A stretch of 64,000 nt of DNA, taken from contig JADJOT010000009.1 of assembly GCA_016713625.1 (NCBI GenBank), positions 496,001 to 560,000 on the forward strand, given 5' to 3'. Position 1 is the first letter of the stretch; each line of letters begins with the position of its first letter. The stretch comes from Candidatus Accumulibacter affinis (GTDB lineage: Bacteria > Pseudomonadota > Gammaproteobacteria > Burkholderiales > Rhodocyclaceae). Positions 40,198-50,599 of the stretch are shown piece by piece. The position numbers were made by a program, and so were the translations under genes. Below the pieces are notes generated by a model. It saw only the letters and a program-made list of their open reading frames with translations, did no database searches and had not been told where the DNA came from.

Positions 40198-40361
40198 TCG
40201 CTGCTGCTTGCTTCCCTGCGTATGGGTTTGCCGCTTGCCACAGCGTTGCCCACGCAGCGATCGGTTGTCGTGCTGCGGCCAATGGTCGCTGGGTCGCGCT
40301 GCTGCGCGAGCAAACCATCCTCGCTCACCAGCCTTTCTCCCGGTACTGTTTGGTGCATGCT

Positions 40362-41405
40362 CTACAGGCCATAAGCAGCGGCCAGTTCCGGGTCGCGCCT
40401 GGCCACCAGGCGCGCCAGGTCGACGATCACCTTGGCCTGCTTCCAGGTCGCATCATCCTGCATCTTGCCGTCGATGGTCGCGACGCCGCTGCCATCGGGC
40501 ATTGCTTCCAGGATGCGTTTGGCAAACAGCACCTCCTTGACGTCGGGGCTGAAGACGCGCCTGGCGATCGCGATCTGGTTCGGCGCCAGCGACCAGGCGC
40601 CCGAGCAGCCCATCAGGAAGGCATTGCGGAACTGCGCCTCACACGCCGCTTCGTCCTTGAGGTCGCCGAAGGGGCCATAGAACGAACGCAGGCCATTCGC
40701 CACCGCAGCGTCGACCATGCGCGCGACCGTGTAATGCCAGAGGTCCTGCTGAAAGAAGGCGCGTTGATCGTGGCCCGCTTCCGGATCGGCGAGAACACCG
40801 TAGCCAGGATGGCCGCCACCGACGCGGGTCGTCTTCATGCCACGCGAAGCCGCCAGGTCGGCCGGGCCGAGGCTCAGGCCATGCATGCGTGGGCTGGCGC
40901 CGCAGATCGCCTCGACGTTGGTTACCCCCTGCGCGGTCTCCAGCAGGGCATGCAGGAGAATCGGCTTGGTGACGCCGTATTTCGCTTCCAGCAGGGCGAC
41001 ATATTGATCGACGAAATGAATGTCCCACGGGCCCTCGACCTTGGGAATCATGATGACATCGAGCTTGTTGCCGACGTGCTTGATGATCTGCTCGAGATCG
41101 TCGAGTATCCACGGGCTGTTCAGCGCATTGACGCGCACCCACATCGCGGTGTCACCAAAATCATGACCGCTCAGCAAGTCGATGAAGCCGGCACGCGCTG
41201 CATCCTTGGCGTCGATCGGGATGGCGTCCTCGAGGTTGCCGCACATGACGTCGCATTGGGCGGCGGTTTCCGGTGCCTTGGCGCGGATCTTGTCGATGTG
41301 CGGCGGGAAGAAATGAATCATCCGTTCCGGGCGTACCGGCAATTCACGCGGGGGTTGTGGGGCGCCGATGGCGAGTGGCTTGTAGAAGTTTAGGGGTAGT
41401 TTCAT
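40362..41405 (-). CDS. mcl: L-malyl-CoA / beta-methylmalyl-CoA / citramalyl-CoA lyase
   Basis: CitE/HpcH-family lyase, 347 residues. Seen: [13 protein letters not shown] opening, [10 protein letters not shown] (metal/phosphate site), [18 protein letters not shown] and [24 protein letters not shown]. Both the length and the long middle insertion match the Chloroflexus-type trifunctional Mcl. In the EMC pathway it splits beta-methylmalyl-CoA to propionyl-CoA and glyoxylate; in the 3-hydroxypropionate bi-cycle it runs this in reverse and also splits citramalyl-CoA. ATG at 41405, AGGGAAA upstream. Lies 66 bases after mct on the same strand. Confidence 0.92.
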   Translation of the reverse strand: MKLPLNFYKPLAIGAPQPPRELPVRPERMIHFFPPHIDKIRAKAPETAAQCDVMCGNLEDAIPIDAKDAARAGFIDLLSGHDFGDTAMWVRVNALNSPWILDDLEQIIKHVGNKLDVIMIPKVEGPWDIHFVDQYVALLEAKYGVTKPILLHALLETAQGVTNVEAICGASPRMHGLSLGPADLAASRGMKTTRVGGGHPGYGVLADPEAGHDQRAFFQQDLWHYTVARMVDAAVANGLRSFYGPFGDLKDEAACEAQFRNAFLMGCSGAWSLAPNQIAIARRVFSPDVKEVLFAKRILEAMPDGSGVATIDGKMQDDATWKQAKVIVDLARLVARRDPELAAAYGL

Positions 41406-41471
41406 GGCGGTTTCCCTGGTCAAGGCAAGGCAGGTGGGTTGCGAGCAGCGAGATTGCTGCCAGTGGTAGTT

Positions 41472-42692
41472 TCAGGCTGGTCCGGCGACGACGCGCGCGT
41501 CGTGCAGGCGGCCGACTTCGGCTTCGCTCAAGCCGAGGATATCGAGCAGAATCTGGTCGGTGTGTTCGCCGAGTCTGGGCGCCGGCATCGCCGGCAGCCG
41601 TGGCACGCGGCCAAAGTCGAGTGGCGTCGCTGGCATCAGGTAGGCGCCGATGCCGGGCTGTTCGGTGAGCGTGAACAGTGGATTGTCGGTCGAGCAGTCG
41701 GGGTCGTCGGCAATTTCTTCACGCACGCTGCGATACGGTCCCCAGGTAACGCCGTGCGCGTCGAGGGTCAGCGCGGCTTCGGCCAGTGTGCGGGCATGGA
41801 ACCACGGTTCGAACAGCCTGGCGATCTCCTGGCGCGCGCGATAGCGATCGCCCTCGTCTTCGAAGTTGAGGTCCAGGCGGGCAGCGAGTGCGCTGAGCGG
41901 TTCACGCAGACCGGTGGCTTTGCTCAGGCGGCGCCACTGCATGCCGGTCAGGCCGACGACCATCAGGCGCTTGCCGTCGAGCGTGGCGAAGTCGCGGCCA
42001 AAAGCGCCGTAGAGATAGTTACCTTGCCGCGGCCGCTCGGCGTCGTTCACCATCACTTCGGCAAGCATGCCGAAGTTGCCAAGCATCGCCAGCGCGACGT
42101 CTTTCAACGCCAGACGAACCAGTTGCCCTTCGCCGGTCAGCCGCCGGTGTCTTTCGGCGGCGAGGAGGCCGAGGGCGATCATCTGACCGCTGATGAAGTC
42201 CCAGGCGGGAAAGACGTGGTTGACCATTTCCGGTGAAGTGATTGGTCCGGTCATCATCGGCAGGCCCATCTGCGGGTTCAGCGTGTAATCGACTTCCGAG
42301 CCGCCGTCGCGACGGCCGGTGAGATTCACCATGATCAGGTCCGGACGATGCGCTTGCAGTGCTTCGTAAGCGAGCCAGCCTTTGGCCGGAAAGTTGGTGC
42401 TGAACAGGCCCGCGTGCTCACCCGGTGCGCAGATCAGGCGGGTCAGCAACTCCTGCCCGCGTGGCAGGCGCAAATCGATGGCGATCGAGCGCTTGCCCTT
42501 GTTGAGCCCCGCCCAGAACAGGCTGTGCCGACCGTCGAGCGTCAGCGGCCAGCGACGATAGTCGAGGCCGCCGCCGATCGGATCGAAACGAATCACATCC
42601 GCTCCGAGTTGGGCGAGAGTCATGCCACCCAGCGGCGCGGCAACGAAGGCGGAGCCTTCGACGACGCGCAGACCTTTGAGGATTCCGTCCAT
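41472..42692 (-). CDS. mct: Mesaconyl-CoA C1-C4 CoA-transferase (family III)
   Basis: Intramolecular transferase that moves CoA from C1 to C4 of mesaconate. 406 residues from the ATG at 42692. Family III CoA-transferase marks: VEGSAFVAAPLGGMTLAQLGAD opening, NKGKRSIAIDLR, a GAFGRDF segment and a C-terminal APRLGEHTDQIL. Size and partners (mcl downstream, meh nearby) distinguish it from formyl-CoA or other class III enzymes; the family is diverse, so the exact reaction is supported mostly by context. First gene of the mct-mcl pair. Confidence 0.85.
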   Translation of the reverse strand: MDGILKGLRVVEGSAFVAAPLGGMTLAQLGADVIRFDPIGGGLDYRRWPLTLDGRHSLFWAGLNKGKRSIAIDLRLPRGQELLTRLICAPGEHAGLFSTNFPAKGWLAYEALQAHRPDLIMVNLTGRRDGGSEVDYTLNPQMGLPMMTGPITSPEMVNHVFPAWDFISGQMIALGLLAAERHRRLTGEGQLVRLALKDVALAMLGNFGMLAEVMVNDAERPRQGNYLYGAFGRDFATLDGKRLMVVGLTGMQWRRLSKATGLREPLSALAARLDLNFEDEGDRYRARQEIARLFEPWFHARTLAEAALTLDAHGVTWGPYRSVREEIADDPDCSTDNPLFTLTEQPGIGAYLMPATPLDFGRVPRLPAMPAPRLGEHTDQILLDILGLSEAEVGRLHDARVVAGPA

Positions 42693-43137
42693 GTTTTCCA
42701 GTCCTTCGCCTGCTTCCCAGATTACGCGCAGGCCACTTTTCGCGCCATCACCGGCAGCGACGCAATCTGCACAGTATATGGGCAAAGCGGCTGCTTGGCG
42801 AAAGCAGGACTTCTTTTCGGTTCTCGTCAGCTTTCGTGTTTTGGAGGTGGCAAATCAGCGACGCTTGCACTATAGTGGATGCCTGCTTTCGGACAATGGT
42901 TTAGCGGTGCGGCGTCATGGGGAACGCGAGGCGATGAGCAAGACTGAGGACGCGGACGGTCCTCCCCCGGGTTCCACCCGGTCTGGAGCACAAACATCAT
43001 TTACTTCCGGCTGACCAATGGTTGCGCGTGCCTGCTGGCGTGGTTCGCGCCGCCGGCGAAACCCGTTCGCTGGCCGGGAAATGTTTTTAAACCAATGATC
43101 TATAAGTATTTTTGAGCGACGATTACGGAGGCAACAG
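42693..43137. other. Divergent control region between mct-mcl and the EMC operon
   Basis: 445 bases. A hairpin CCGGGTTCCACCCGG lies near 42970-42984, and an AT-rich stretch at 43083-43117 likely contains the plus-strand promoter; ACGGAGG near 43128 is the ribosome site of the next gene. TATAGT at 42871-42876 is a possible -10 box without a good -35. Both strands of pathway genes start from here. Confidence 0.5.
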
Positions 43138-44580
43138 ATGAAGCTCACGCTGACCCATGACGAAGTGAATGCCTATTGCAGTGAGTTGCACGATTCGAAT
43201 GCGGATTTCAAGTTGCACTATCCGGCGGATTCCTTTGAAAGGCAGCCGGTCCACACGGTCTATGGAGGCGCCAATCTGTTCAAGGCGGGGTTTGCCGCCA
43301 AGTTGGGTGAAGTTGCGCTCAAGACTCTCGACACCTATGCGCCCAATTACCACGTATTTGCCCGTGTGCTGGGTCTGCCGGGCGCCGATGCTCTGCCGAC
43401 GAACCCCATCTATGTCGCGAGTCTGACGCGTGCGCTGGAAACGAATCCCGACTACGTGCGCGAGATCAAGCCGGCCGCCTGGCTGGCCTTCACGGTATAT
43501 AACCGGGTACTCAAGAAGCTGCAAAGCGAGCCCATCGAAGACAACCGCATCGATTTCGAGGATGGCTACGGCAATCGCCCCGACGATGAGGAGGACGGCC
43601 ATGCCGTGGCGGCTGCCGATGAAGTCGCCAAAGGCATGAGCGACAATCTGCTCTCACCGTTTATCGGCATCCGGGTGAAAACGTTTTCGGACGAGTGCAA
43701 GGTTCGCTCGATTCGTACCCTGGACATTTTCCTGACCCGGCTGGCGGAGAAAACCGGTGGCCAACTGCCGCCAAACTTTATCGTGACGCTGCCCAAGGTC
43801 ACCACCCCGACGCAGGTCTCCACCTGTGCCAAGATACTGGAGAATCTCGAAGCCCGGCTTGGCTTTGCCAAGGATTCGCTGCGCATGGAAATCATGATTG
43901 AAACCACCCAGTCGATCATCAACCACCAGGGAGAAAACACGGTGCCGCTGCTGGTGGCTGCTGGTGGTGACCGCTGCCGTTCCGCCATTTTCGGGACTTA
44001 CGACTATACGGCCTCGTGCAACATCACCGCTACACACCAGAGTCATACCCATCCGGCCTGCGATTTTGCCCGCCACGTGCTGCAGGTCAGCCTGGCTGGA
44101 ACCGGCATTACCATCAGCGATGGGGCGACCACCAGCATGCCGATCGGACCGCACAAGGCAAGCAAGGACGCTGCCCTTTCGCCTCAGCAGATGGACGAGA
44201 ATCGCGCCGTGGTGCATGCCGCCTGGAAGCTGCACTACGATAACATCATGCACTCGATGCGGCACGCCTACTATCAGGGGTGGGATTTGAATCCCGGACA
44301 GCTGCCGGTGCGCTATGCGGCTGTCGATACCTTCTTTCTCAGCGGCCTGCAGGATGCCTCGGCGCGGCTGAACGCTTTCCTGAACAAGGCCGCTCAGGCG
44401 ACGCTGGTGGGCAATACCTTTGACGATGCGGCGACCGGTCAGGGCCTGCTGAATTTCTTCTTGCGGGGAATGGCCTGCGGCGCGATCACCGAGCAGGAAG
44501 TTCTCGCGACAGGAATTACCCTGGACGAGTTGCGCTCGCGTTCGTTTGTGCGCATCGTCAATAACCGGGCCAAGAAGTAG
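43138..44580 (+). CDS. DUF6986 CitE/HpcH-like aldolase-fold protein
   Basis: 480 residues, no signal peptide. Marks of the citrate-lyase/malate-synthase-like fold: RIDFEDGYGNRPDDEEDGHA in the middle (acidic metal site), FIVTLPKVTTP, RMEIMIETTQSI and a FGTYDYTAS strand. The pattern fits DUF6986, whose activity is not established to my knowledge. First gene of the plus-strand pathway run and 38 bases before mcd, so it is likely part of the pathway: a second lyase or thioesterase for malyl-type CoA esters is one guess. Confidence 0.75.
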   Translation: MKLTLTHDEVNAYCSELHDSNADFKLHYPADSFERQPVHTVYGGANLFKAGFAAKLGEVALKTLDTYAPNYHVFARVLGLPGADALPTNPIYVASLTRALETNPDYVREIKPAAWLAFTVYNRVLKKLQSEPIEDNRIDFEDGYGNRPDDEEDGHAVAAADEVAKGMSDNLLSPFIGIRVKTFSDECKVRSIRTLDIFLTRLAEKTGGQLPPNFIVTLPKVTTPTQVSTCAKILENLEARLGFAKDSLRMEIMIETTQSIINHQGENTVPLLVAAGGDRCRSAIFGTYDYTASCNITATHQSHTHPACDFARHVLQVSLAGTGITISDGATTSMPIGPHKASKDAALSPQQMDENRAVVHAAWKLHYDNIMHSMRHAYYQGWDLNPGQLPVRYAAVDTFFLSGLQDASARLNAFLNKAAQATLVGNTFDDAATGQGLLNFFLRGMACGAITEQEVLATGITLDELRSRSFVRIVNNRAKK

Positions 44581-44618
44581 CCACCGATTGAGATTGAGTA
44601 GGTAGAAAGGGATGAACC

Positions 44619-46292
44619 ATGACTGAGGTCAACAGCGGGATACCGGGAGCGTTGCGGTATCTTCAAGCAGCCGATGCACTGATCAGGAAGTCGCTGGACT
44701 GGATCAAGCAGCAATGTGTCGCCGGTAAGGGAGTAGCGAGCGAGAAACTGGACGAGCATCAGCTGGCCAGCTTCGATCTGGCCTGGTGTGCGGCAGAATC
44801 GACCGCCGCACGTTTCGCAGCAGAGTACGCGGGTGAGGTGGCCGCAGCGCAGCCCGGCGATGGCGTCTGTCTGGAAGAGCGGATGGTTCTGGCATTTTGC
44901 GCCGAGGCCTTGCAGAACATTCATAATCGCCTGCGGGCGCGACCGCAGAGTTTCGGTCTGAACGACGCGGACGTGGCGGCTTTGGCGGCACCCACGGTCA
45001 GCCGTTTTTGCCAGGCGCAACTCGATGCCGGCAATCTGGAAGGTCTGGGCAGGCAGGTCATTGCTTTGAATGGCGCCAGCGGCGCCTACATGCTCGGCGA
45101 CGATGCCACAATGATGCAGGACTCGTTCCGCAAACTGGCCAGCAATGTGGTGATGCCCCTGGCGGAGGAGATTCACCGCGAAGATCGGATCATTCCGCAG
45201 GAAATCCTCGATCCACTGACCGAAATGGGTTGCTTTGGTCTGTCGATTCCCGAGCGTTACGGCGGCCTCCAGAGCGACGATCACGAAGACAATATGGGGA
45301 TGATCGTGGTCACCGAGGAACTTTCGCGGGGTTCGCTAGGCGGTGCCGGCAGCCTGATCACTCGTCCGGAGATCCTCAGCCGGGCTCTGCTCAAGGGGGG
45401 AACGGAAGCGCAACGGCAGAAGTGGTTGCCTCAGGTCGCGCTGGGCGAGCCCTTGTGTGCAATTGCCGTCACCGAACCCGATACCGGCTCCGACGTCGCC
45501 GCCATGCGTCTCAAGGCGACGAAGTGCGATGGCGGCTGGATCCTTGATGGCGTCAAGACCTGGTGCACCATGGCTGGCAAGGCGGGGTTACTGCTGGTGC
45601 TGGCCCGCTCCAATCCCGACCGTTCGCTCGGCCATAAGGGGCTCAGCATGTTCCTGGTCGAGAAGGACTCGTCTGACGGCCACGATTTCGAGTATCGGCA
45701 AGCCTCGGGTGGCCTGCTGACCGGCCGGGCGATTGCGACGATTGGTTACCGTGGGATGCATTCCTACGAGCTTTTCTTTGATCATGTCTTTGTCCCGGAC
45801 GAAAATCTGGTTGGTGGGCCGGAGGGCGAAGGAAAGGGCTTTTACTTCACCATGGCCGGATTTGCCGGTGGACGTATTCAAACGGCCGCGCGCGCGATTG
45901 GCGTCATGCAGGCGGCGTTCGAAAAGGCGGTTTCCTATTCCCAGGAACGAAAAGCCTTCGGCAAGCCGATCGGCGATTTTCAACTGACCCTCGTCAAGTT
46001 GGCGCGCATGGCGACCTTGCTGACCGTTTCCCGCCAATTCACCTACGCTGTCGGTCGCTTGATGGATCAGGGGTCAGGGCAAATGGAAGCGAGCATGGTG
46101 AAACTGTTCACCTGCCGCACGGCCGAATGGCTCACCCGCGAAGCGATGCAGATTCATGGCGGCATGGGTTATGCCGAGGAGACGCCGGTCAGCCGCTATT
46201 TTCTGGATGCGCGGGTGTTGTCGATTTTTGAGGGGGCCGAAGAAACGCTCGCTCTGAAGGTGATCGCACGCGCGCTCATTGATGCTGTGTAG
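44619..46292 (+). CDS. mcd: (2S)-Methylsuccinyl-CoA dehydrogenase
   Basis: FAD-dependent acyl-CoA dehydrogenase oxidising (2S)-methylsuccinyl-CoA to mesaconyl-C1-CoA. 557 residues, including an N-terminal extension of about 150 residues before the dehydrogenase core, the mark of Mcd against ordinary acyl-CoA dehydrogenases (about 380). Core motifs: CAIAVTEPDTGSD, WCTMAGKAG, RKAFGKPIGDFQ and AMQIHGGMGYAEE. The catalytic Glu should lie in the C-terminal FEGAEE segment or nearby. Followed by mch after 44 bases. Confidence 0.93.
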   Translation: MTEVNSGIPGALRYLQAADALIRKSLDWIKQQCVAGKGVASEKLDEHQLASFDLAWCAAESTAARFAAEYAGEVAAAQPGDGVCLEERMVLAFCAEALQNIHNRLRARPQSFGLNDADVAALAAPTVSRFCQAQLDAGNLEGLGRQVIALNGASGAYMLGDDATMMQDSFRKLASNVVMPLAEEIHREDRIIPQEILDPLTEMGCFGLSIPERYGGLQSDDHEDNMGMIVVTEELSRGSLGGAGSLITRPEILSRALLKGGTEAQRQKWLPQVALGEPLCAIAVTEPDTGSDVAAMRLKATKCDGGWILDGVKTWCTMAGKAGLLLVLARSNPDRSLGHKGLSMFLVEKDSSDGHDFEYRQASGGLLTGRAIATIGYRGMHSYELFFDHVFVPDENLVGGPEGEGKGFYFTMAGFAGGRIQTAARAIGVMQAAFEKAVSYSQERKAFGKPIGDFQLTLVKLARMATLLTVSRQFTYAVGRLMDQGSGQMEASMVKLFTCRTAEWLTREAMQIHGGMGYAEETPVSRYFLDARVLSIFEGAEETLALKVIARALIDAV

Positions 46293-46336
46293 GCCCGGCT
46301 TCGCCCGGCACATCGCCACGCCGAAAGGAAGATTCC

Positions 46337-47518
46337 ATGTCGCAAGCAATACGTTTCCGACCGCAGGTCGAACTGGCCGAAAAAGTGCGGGTGGATATGC
46401 AGAAAGTCCGCTATCCGCACTACGGTCGCTATCTGGAGGAGTTCGTGCCGGGGCAGGTGTTCGTTCACCCGCGTGGCTTCACCTTCCTCGCTGCCCAGAT
46501 GGAGGCTTTTGCACGCACCTACCTGCAATGCAATCCGCTTTATCTCAATGACCAGTATGCCAGGAGCAGCGGCTTCTCCGGTCTGCTGGCCTCGCCACAG
46601 ATGGTCTTCAACGTTGTCCTTTCGCTGGGTGTGCAGAACGATTCAGAAAAGGCGATGGCCAATCTCGGCTATTACGATGCACAGTACTTGCGGCCGGTGC
46701 AGGCGATGGATACGATCCGCTCGCTGACCAAGGTCATCGACCGCAAGGAGCGCGGTGCCGGCAAGCCGGGTATCGTGACCATCCGCACCTTGGGCATCAA
46801 CCAGAACGACGAAGTGGTTTTGCAGTACGAAAGGAAGATCATGGTCGCCGGACAGGGAGACCGTCCGGCGACCACGCCCTTGCCACCGTCGCTGGTGATG
46901 CCGGCTTTCCCCTGGGTGGAGGATGCCGAGGTCTTCTTGCCCAACTTTCCGCAGCAGCTTCCGTCGGGCCTGACCGGTCCCAATTCCTTTTACGAAGACT
47001 TCACGGTGGGCGAGGTCATCGTCCACGCCAACGGCAGAACCATCACCGACGAGCATCTGCCGCTCACCTATGCAGTGGGCAATACGCATCCGCTGCATTT
47101 CGATCGGGTTTTCAGTTCCGGCTTGTCGGGCAAGATGAGTGGTGATCCGATCGTCTATGGGGGTCTGGTTTTCGCCTGGCTGGAAGGCTTGGCCAGCCGT
47201 GATGTCAGCGAAAACAGCGTTTGGGAGCTTGGTTTTACCGAGGGTTATCACACTCAACCATCCATTGGCGGCGATACCGTGGCGGCGCTGTCGCGCGTAT
47301 TGGCTGCCGAAGATGCTGGCGGTGAGCTGAGCAAGCAGTTCGGTGTGGTGACTTTTCAGTTGGTTGGCGTCAAGAACATCACGGCGTCGAACGCCTTTGC
47401 CAAATATGGCGAAGACTTGTTCATCAAGGAAAACGACAAAAAGGACATGGGCAAAGAGAAGATTGATCAGAAGATTTTTGAGATCGAGAGACGTCTCTTG
47501 ATCAGAAAAAGGAGATAG
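46337..47518 (+). CDS. mch: Mesaconyl-C1-CoA hydratase (beta-methylmalyl-CoA dehydratase)
   Basis: Adds water to mesaconyl-C1-CoA to give beta-methylmalyl-CoA. 393 residues with two MaoC-like hot-dog halves: the first with FVHPRGFTFLAAQMEAFARTY, the second with YEDFTVGEVIVHANGRTITDEH and TYAVGNTHPLHFD, then YGGLVFAWLEGLASRD. Length fits a fused double hot-dog hydratase. AAGGAAG precedes the ATG. Two bases separate its stop from ecm. Confidence 0.92.
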   Translation: MSQAIRFRPQVELAEKVRVDMQKVRYPHYGRYLEEFVPGQVFVHPRGFTFLAAQMEAFARTYLQCNPLYLNDQYARSSGFSGLLASPQMVFNVVLSLGVQNDSEKAMANLGYYDAQYLRPVQAMDTIRSLTKVIDRKERGAGKPGIVTIRTLGINQNDEVVLQYERKIMVAGQGDRPATTPLPPSLVMPAFPWVEDAEVFLPNFPQQLPSGLTGPNSFYEDFTVGEVIVHANGRTITDEHLPLTYAVGNTHPLHFDRVFSSGLSGKMSGDPIVYGGLVFAWLEGLASRDVSENSVWELGFTEGYHTQPSIGGDTVAALSRVLAAEDAGGELSKQFGVVTFQLVGVKNITASNAFAKYGEDLFIKENDKKDMGKEKIDQKIFEIERRLLIRKRR

Positions 47519-47520
47519 TC

Positions 47521-49539
47521 ATGGTAGCCGCCCGGAAAAATCGGGATCAGCCCTGGTTGATGCGTACCTATAGCGGTCACAGCTCGGCCAAGGCCTCCAA
47601 TGCGCTCTATCGAACCAATCTCGCCAAGGGCCAGACGGGGTTATCGGTGGCCTTCGACCTGCCAACGCAGACCGGTTACGATGCCGATAGTCCTTTGGCA
47701 AGGGGCGAGGTCGGCAAGGTGGGTGTCCCGATATCGCATATCGAGGATATGGATCAGTTGTTCGATCAGATCCCGCTCGATCAGATGAACACCTCGATGA
47801 CCATCAATGCCACGGCGGCGTGGTTATTGTCCTTGTACATCGGACTGGCGCAACGTCGGGGCATCGATCCGAAAAAACTGAGCGGCACCACCCAGAACGA
47901 TATCATCAAGGAATACCTCTCGCGCGGCACCTACATCTATCCGCCGGGTCCATCGATGCGCTTGATCGCGGATACGATCACCTACACGGTCAAGCACGTG
48001 CCGAAATGGAACCCGACGAACGTCTGCAGTTACCATCTGCAGGAGGCGGGGGCTAGCCCGGTACAGGAACTGGCCTATGCCCTGTGCACCGCGATGGCCG
48101 TTCTCGACCGGGTCAAGGCTTCGGGCGAGATCAAGCCGGATGAGTTTCCCCAGGTCGTCGAGCGGATCTCGTTCTTTGTCAACGCCGGCATACGTTTCGT
48201 TGAGGAGTGCTGCAAGCTGCGGGCATTCGGCGAAATGTGGGACGAGCTGACCTTGGCTCGCTACAAGGTTGAAGATCCAAAGCTCCGCCGCTTTCGCTAT
48301 GGAGTGCAGGTAAACTCCCTGGGGCTGACTGAGCCGCAGCCGGAGAACAACGTGCAGAGAATTGTTCTGGAAATGTTGGCGGTGGTGCTCTCCAAACGCG
48401 CCCGCGCCCGCGCAATCCAGCTGCCGGCCTGGAACGAGGCGATGGGCTTGCCGCGTCCCTGGGATCAGCAATGGGCGCTGCGGATGCAGCAGGTGATGGC
48501 TTTCGAAACCGATCTGCTGGAGTATGCGGATATTCTCGATGGTTCGCCGGTGATTGCCGCCAAGGTCAGCGAACTGATCGAGGGCGCCAGGAGAGAAATC
48601 GAGAATGTCGAAGCTCAGGGCGGGATTATCGCCGCCATCGAGTCCGGTTACATCAAGCGGGAACTGGTCGGCAGCCACATGAACCGCTTGCGCGCCATCG
48701 AGTCCGGCGATCTGAAAATCATCGGCGTCAACTGCTTCCAGGAAACTGCCGAGTCGCCGCTTACCGGGGGCAGTGATGGTGCGATCATGAAGACCAACCC
48801 GGCGGCCGAGCGTGAGCAGATCGAACGGCTACAGGCACATCGGAAAAGCCGCAACGGTGACGAAGTGGGAGCTGCCTTGCAGGGGCTCACCGATGCCGCC
48901 AAGAGCGGCGACAACATCATGCCAAGCTCGATTCGCTGCGCCGTGGCGGGAGTCACCACGGGTGAATGGGGCGATTCCCTGCGTAAAGTGTTCGGTGAAT
49001 TCAGGCCACCGACCGGTATCGACATTGCCATCGATAGTCGTGAAGTGCTTGGCAAGCGGGACCAGGTCACCGATCTCAGGGCGAGAGTCGCCAGTACGGG
49101 AAATGCGGTTGGCCGTCCGCTGAAACTGCTGGTCGGCAAACCTGGGCTGGACGGACATTCCAATGGCGCGGAACAGGTCGCCGTCAAGGCCCGAGATGTC
49201 GGCTTCGAGGTCGTCTATGACGGCATTCGGCTGACGCCGCAACAAATTGCCCAGGCGGCTCAGGAGGAAGGAGTGCATATGGTAGGCCTGTCGATACTCT
49301 CGGGAAGCCACATGGAACTCGTGGAGTCCGTCCTGCAGGAACTGCGCTTGCGGGACTTGGCCAATGTGCCGGTGATTGTCGGGGGGATCGTACCGCGGGA
49401 AGATGCCGAAAAGCTGACGGCGCTGGGAGTGAAAGCGGTCTACACGCCCAAGGATTTCAATCTCAACGCAATCATGGAGGATATGGTGAATGTGATCCGC
49501 GAAAGCAACGGGCTGGCGCGGCTTGCTTCGCTGCATTGA
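47521..49539 (+). CDS. ecm: Ethylmalonyl-CoA mutase (B12-dependent)
   Basis: Adenosylcobalamin enzyme converting (2R)-ethylmalonyl-CoA to (2S)-methylsuccinyl-CoA. 672 residues in one chain: a TIM-barrel substrate domain (TYSGHSSAKASN, AFDLPTQTGYD, QNDIIKEYLSRGTYI) and a C-terminal B12-binding domain with DGHSNGAEQ (the DxHxxG lower-ligand motif) and GLSILSGSHM. Single-subunit size, the opening and neighbours ccr/mcd/mch favour Ecm over methylmalonyl-CoA mutase. Strong AAGGAG site. Confidence 0.94.
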   Translation: MVAARKNRDQPWLMRTYSGHSSAKASNALYRTNLAKGQTGLSVAFDLPTQTGYDADSPLARGEVGKVGVPISHIEDMDQLFDQIPLDQMNTSMTINATAAWLLSLYIGLAQRRGIDPKKLSGTTQNDIIKEYLSRGTYIYPPGPSMRLIADTITYTVKHVPKWNPTNVCSYHLQEAGASPVQELAYALCTAMAVLDRVKASGEIKPDEFPQVVERISFFVNAGIRFVEECCKLRAFGEMWDELTLARYKVEDPKLRRFRYGVQVNSLGLTEPQPENNVQRIVLEMLAVVLSKRARARAIQLPAWNEAMGLPRPWDQQWALRMQQVMAFETDLLEYADILDGSPVIAAKVSELIEGARREIENVEAQGGIIAAIESGYIKRELVGSHMNRLRAIESGDLKIIGVNCFQETAESPLTGGSDGAIMKTNPAAEREQIERLQAHRKSRNGDEVGAALQGLTDAAKSGDNIMPSSIRCAVAGVTTGEWGDSLRKVFGEFRPPTGIDIAIDSREVLGKRDQVTDLRARVASTGNAVGRPLKLLVGKPGLDGHSNGAEQVAVKARDVGFEVVYDGIRLTPQQIAQAAQEEGVHMVGLSILSGSHMELVESVLQELRLRDLANVPVIVGGIVPREDAEKLTALGVKAVYTPKDFNLNAIMEDMVNVIRESNGLARLASLH

Positions 49540-49549
49540 TCGACAGGTG

Positions 49550-50599
49550 ATGCCTCAAGTACACCTTCCCGACCCCGAGCAGTTGGCTTCGCGGATACTG
49601 CGCGGGGAGCGGGCGGCGGTTGCTGCCGGCCTGAATCTGCTGGACAACAAGCTTGCCGAAGCGCGCAACCGTTCGACACGGCTGCTGGCGGCGCTGGCCG
49701 ACGGGCGATCGCTGAATGACGGTCACCTGATCGGCGTAACGGGTCCTCCCGGTGCTGGCAAGTCGTCGCTGGTTGCCGCGATGATTCGCGAGTGGCGACT
49801 TTCCGGCAGGACGGTCGGGGTGCTTGCGGTCGATCCGTCGAGTCGTCCCGAACTGGGTGGCGGCGCCTTGCTCGGTGATCGCATCCGTATCAAGAACTCG
49901 TCTCACGACGAGGGTCTGTTCATCCGCTCGCTGGCCAATCGCAACCAGTTGGGTGGCGTGGCGATCGAGGTTTGGCCGATGAGCTGGCTGCTGTCGGCCT
50001 GCTTTGATATCGTGGTCATCGAGACGGTCGGCGTCGGGCAGACAGAAATCGACATCGCCGAGATCGGGGACACGGTCTGTTATGTAGCCCAGCCGGCCTC
50101 GGGCGACACAATCCAGTATCTGAAGTCGGGTATCATCGAGATTCCGGATATTTTCGCGGTCAATAAGTGCGACCTTGGCGCCCCGGCGCGAAAGACGGCC
50201 AGCGAAATCAGTCGTAGCGCCCCCAGGCAGGACCGCCGGGACGACTGGGATTACCCGGTTTGTCTGGTGAGCGCGACGATGAATACCGGGATCACCCCGT
50301 TTCACAAGCATTTCGACAGGCACCGAAAGTTTCTCGCCGATGCCGGCTTGCTGGACAAACTACGCATCCGCCACCAGAGCGCGTGGGTGGTTCGCCTGCT
50401 GAAAGAAGAGTTCGGAACTTTTGGTCTGGAGTTGATTGGCGGCCACGCGGTAATTGGCGAGCACCTTGGCAAGAATCAATACAATCAGTTTGAAGAATAC
50501 GAGCGTATGCGAAAACATATACTTTCCCGATTCATGTCGGTAAACCAACCGAGCAGTTCAACCAAAAAGGAGCATCCTGATGAGCAAGCAACTGTATGA
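49550..50599 (+). CDS. meaB: MeaB/ArgK-family G-protein chaperone of a B12 mutase
   Basis: GTPase that protects and reloads adenosylcobalamin mutases. 349 residues from the ATG at 49550. Seen: P-loop [34 protein letters not shown] and the NKCDLG guanine-specificity motif. Ten bases after ecm, the expected partner. Its last 20 bases overlap the start of ccr in another frame, an arrangement that would couple their translation. The start at 49550 has AGG only three bases upstream, so a slightly different start is possible. Confidence 0.92.
   Translation: MPQVHLPDPEQLASRILRGERAAVAAGLNLLDNKLAEARNRSTRLLAALADGRSLNDGHLIGVTGPPGAGKSSLVAAMIREWRLSGRTVGVLAVDPSSRPELGGGALLGDRIRIKNSSHDEGLFIRSLANRNQLGGVAIEVWPMSWLLSACFDIVVIETVGVGQTEIDIAEIGDTVCYVAQPASGDTIQYLKSGIIEIPDIFAVNKCDLGAPARKTASEISRSAPRQDRRDDWDYPVCLVSATMNTGITPFHKHFDRHRKFLADAGLLDKLRIRHQSAWVVRLLKEEFGTFGLELIGGHAVIGEHLGKNQYNQFEEYERMRKHILSRFMSVNQPSSSTKKEHPDEQATV

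Noticed and set aside
42847..42876. Possible sigma-70 promoter (TATAGT) before the DUF6986 gene
   Set aside because: No acceptable -35 hexamer at 16-18 bases; kept only as a note in the intergenic entry.
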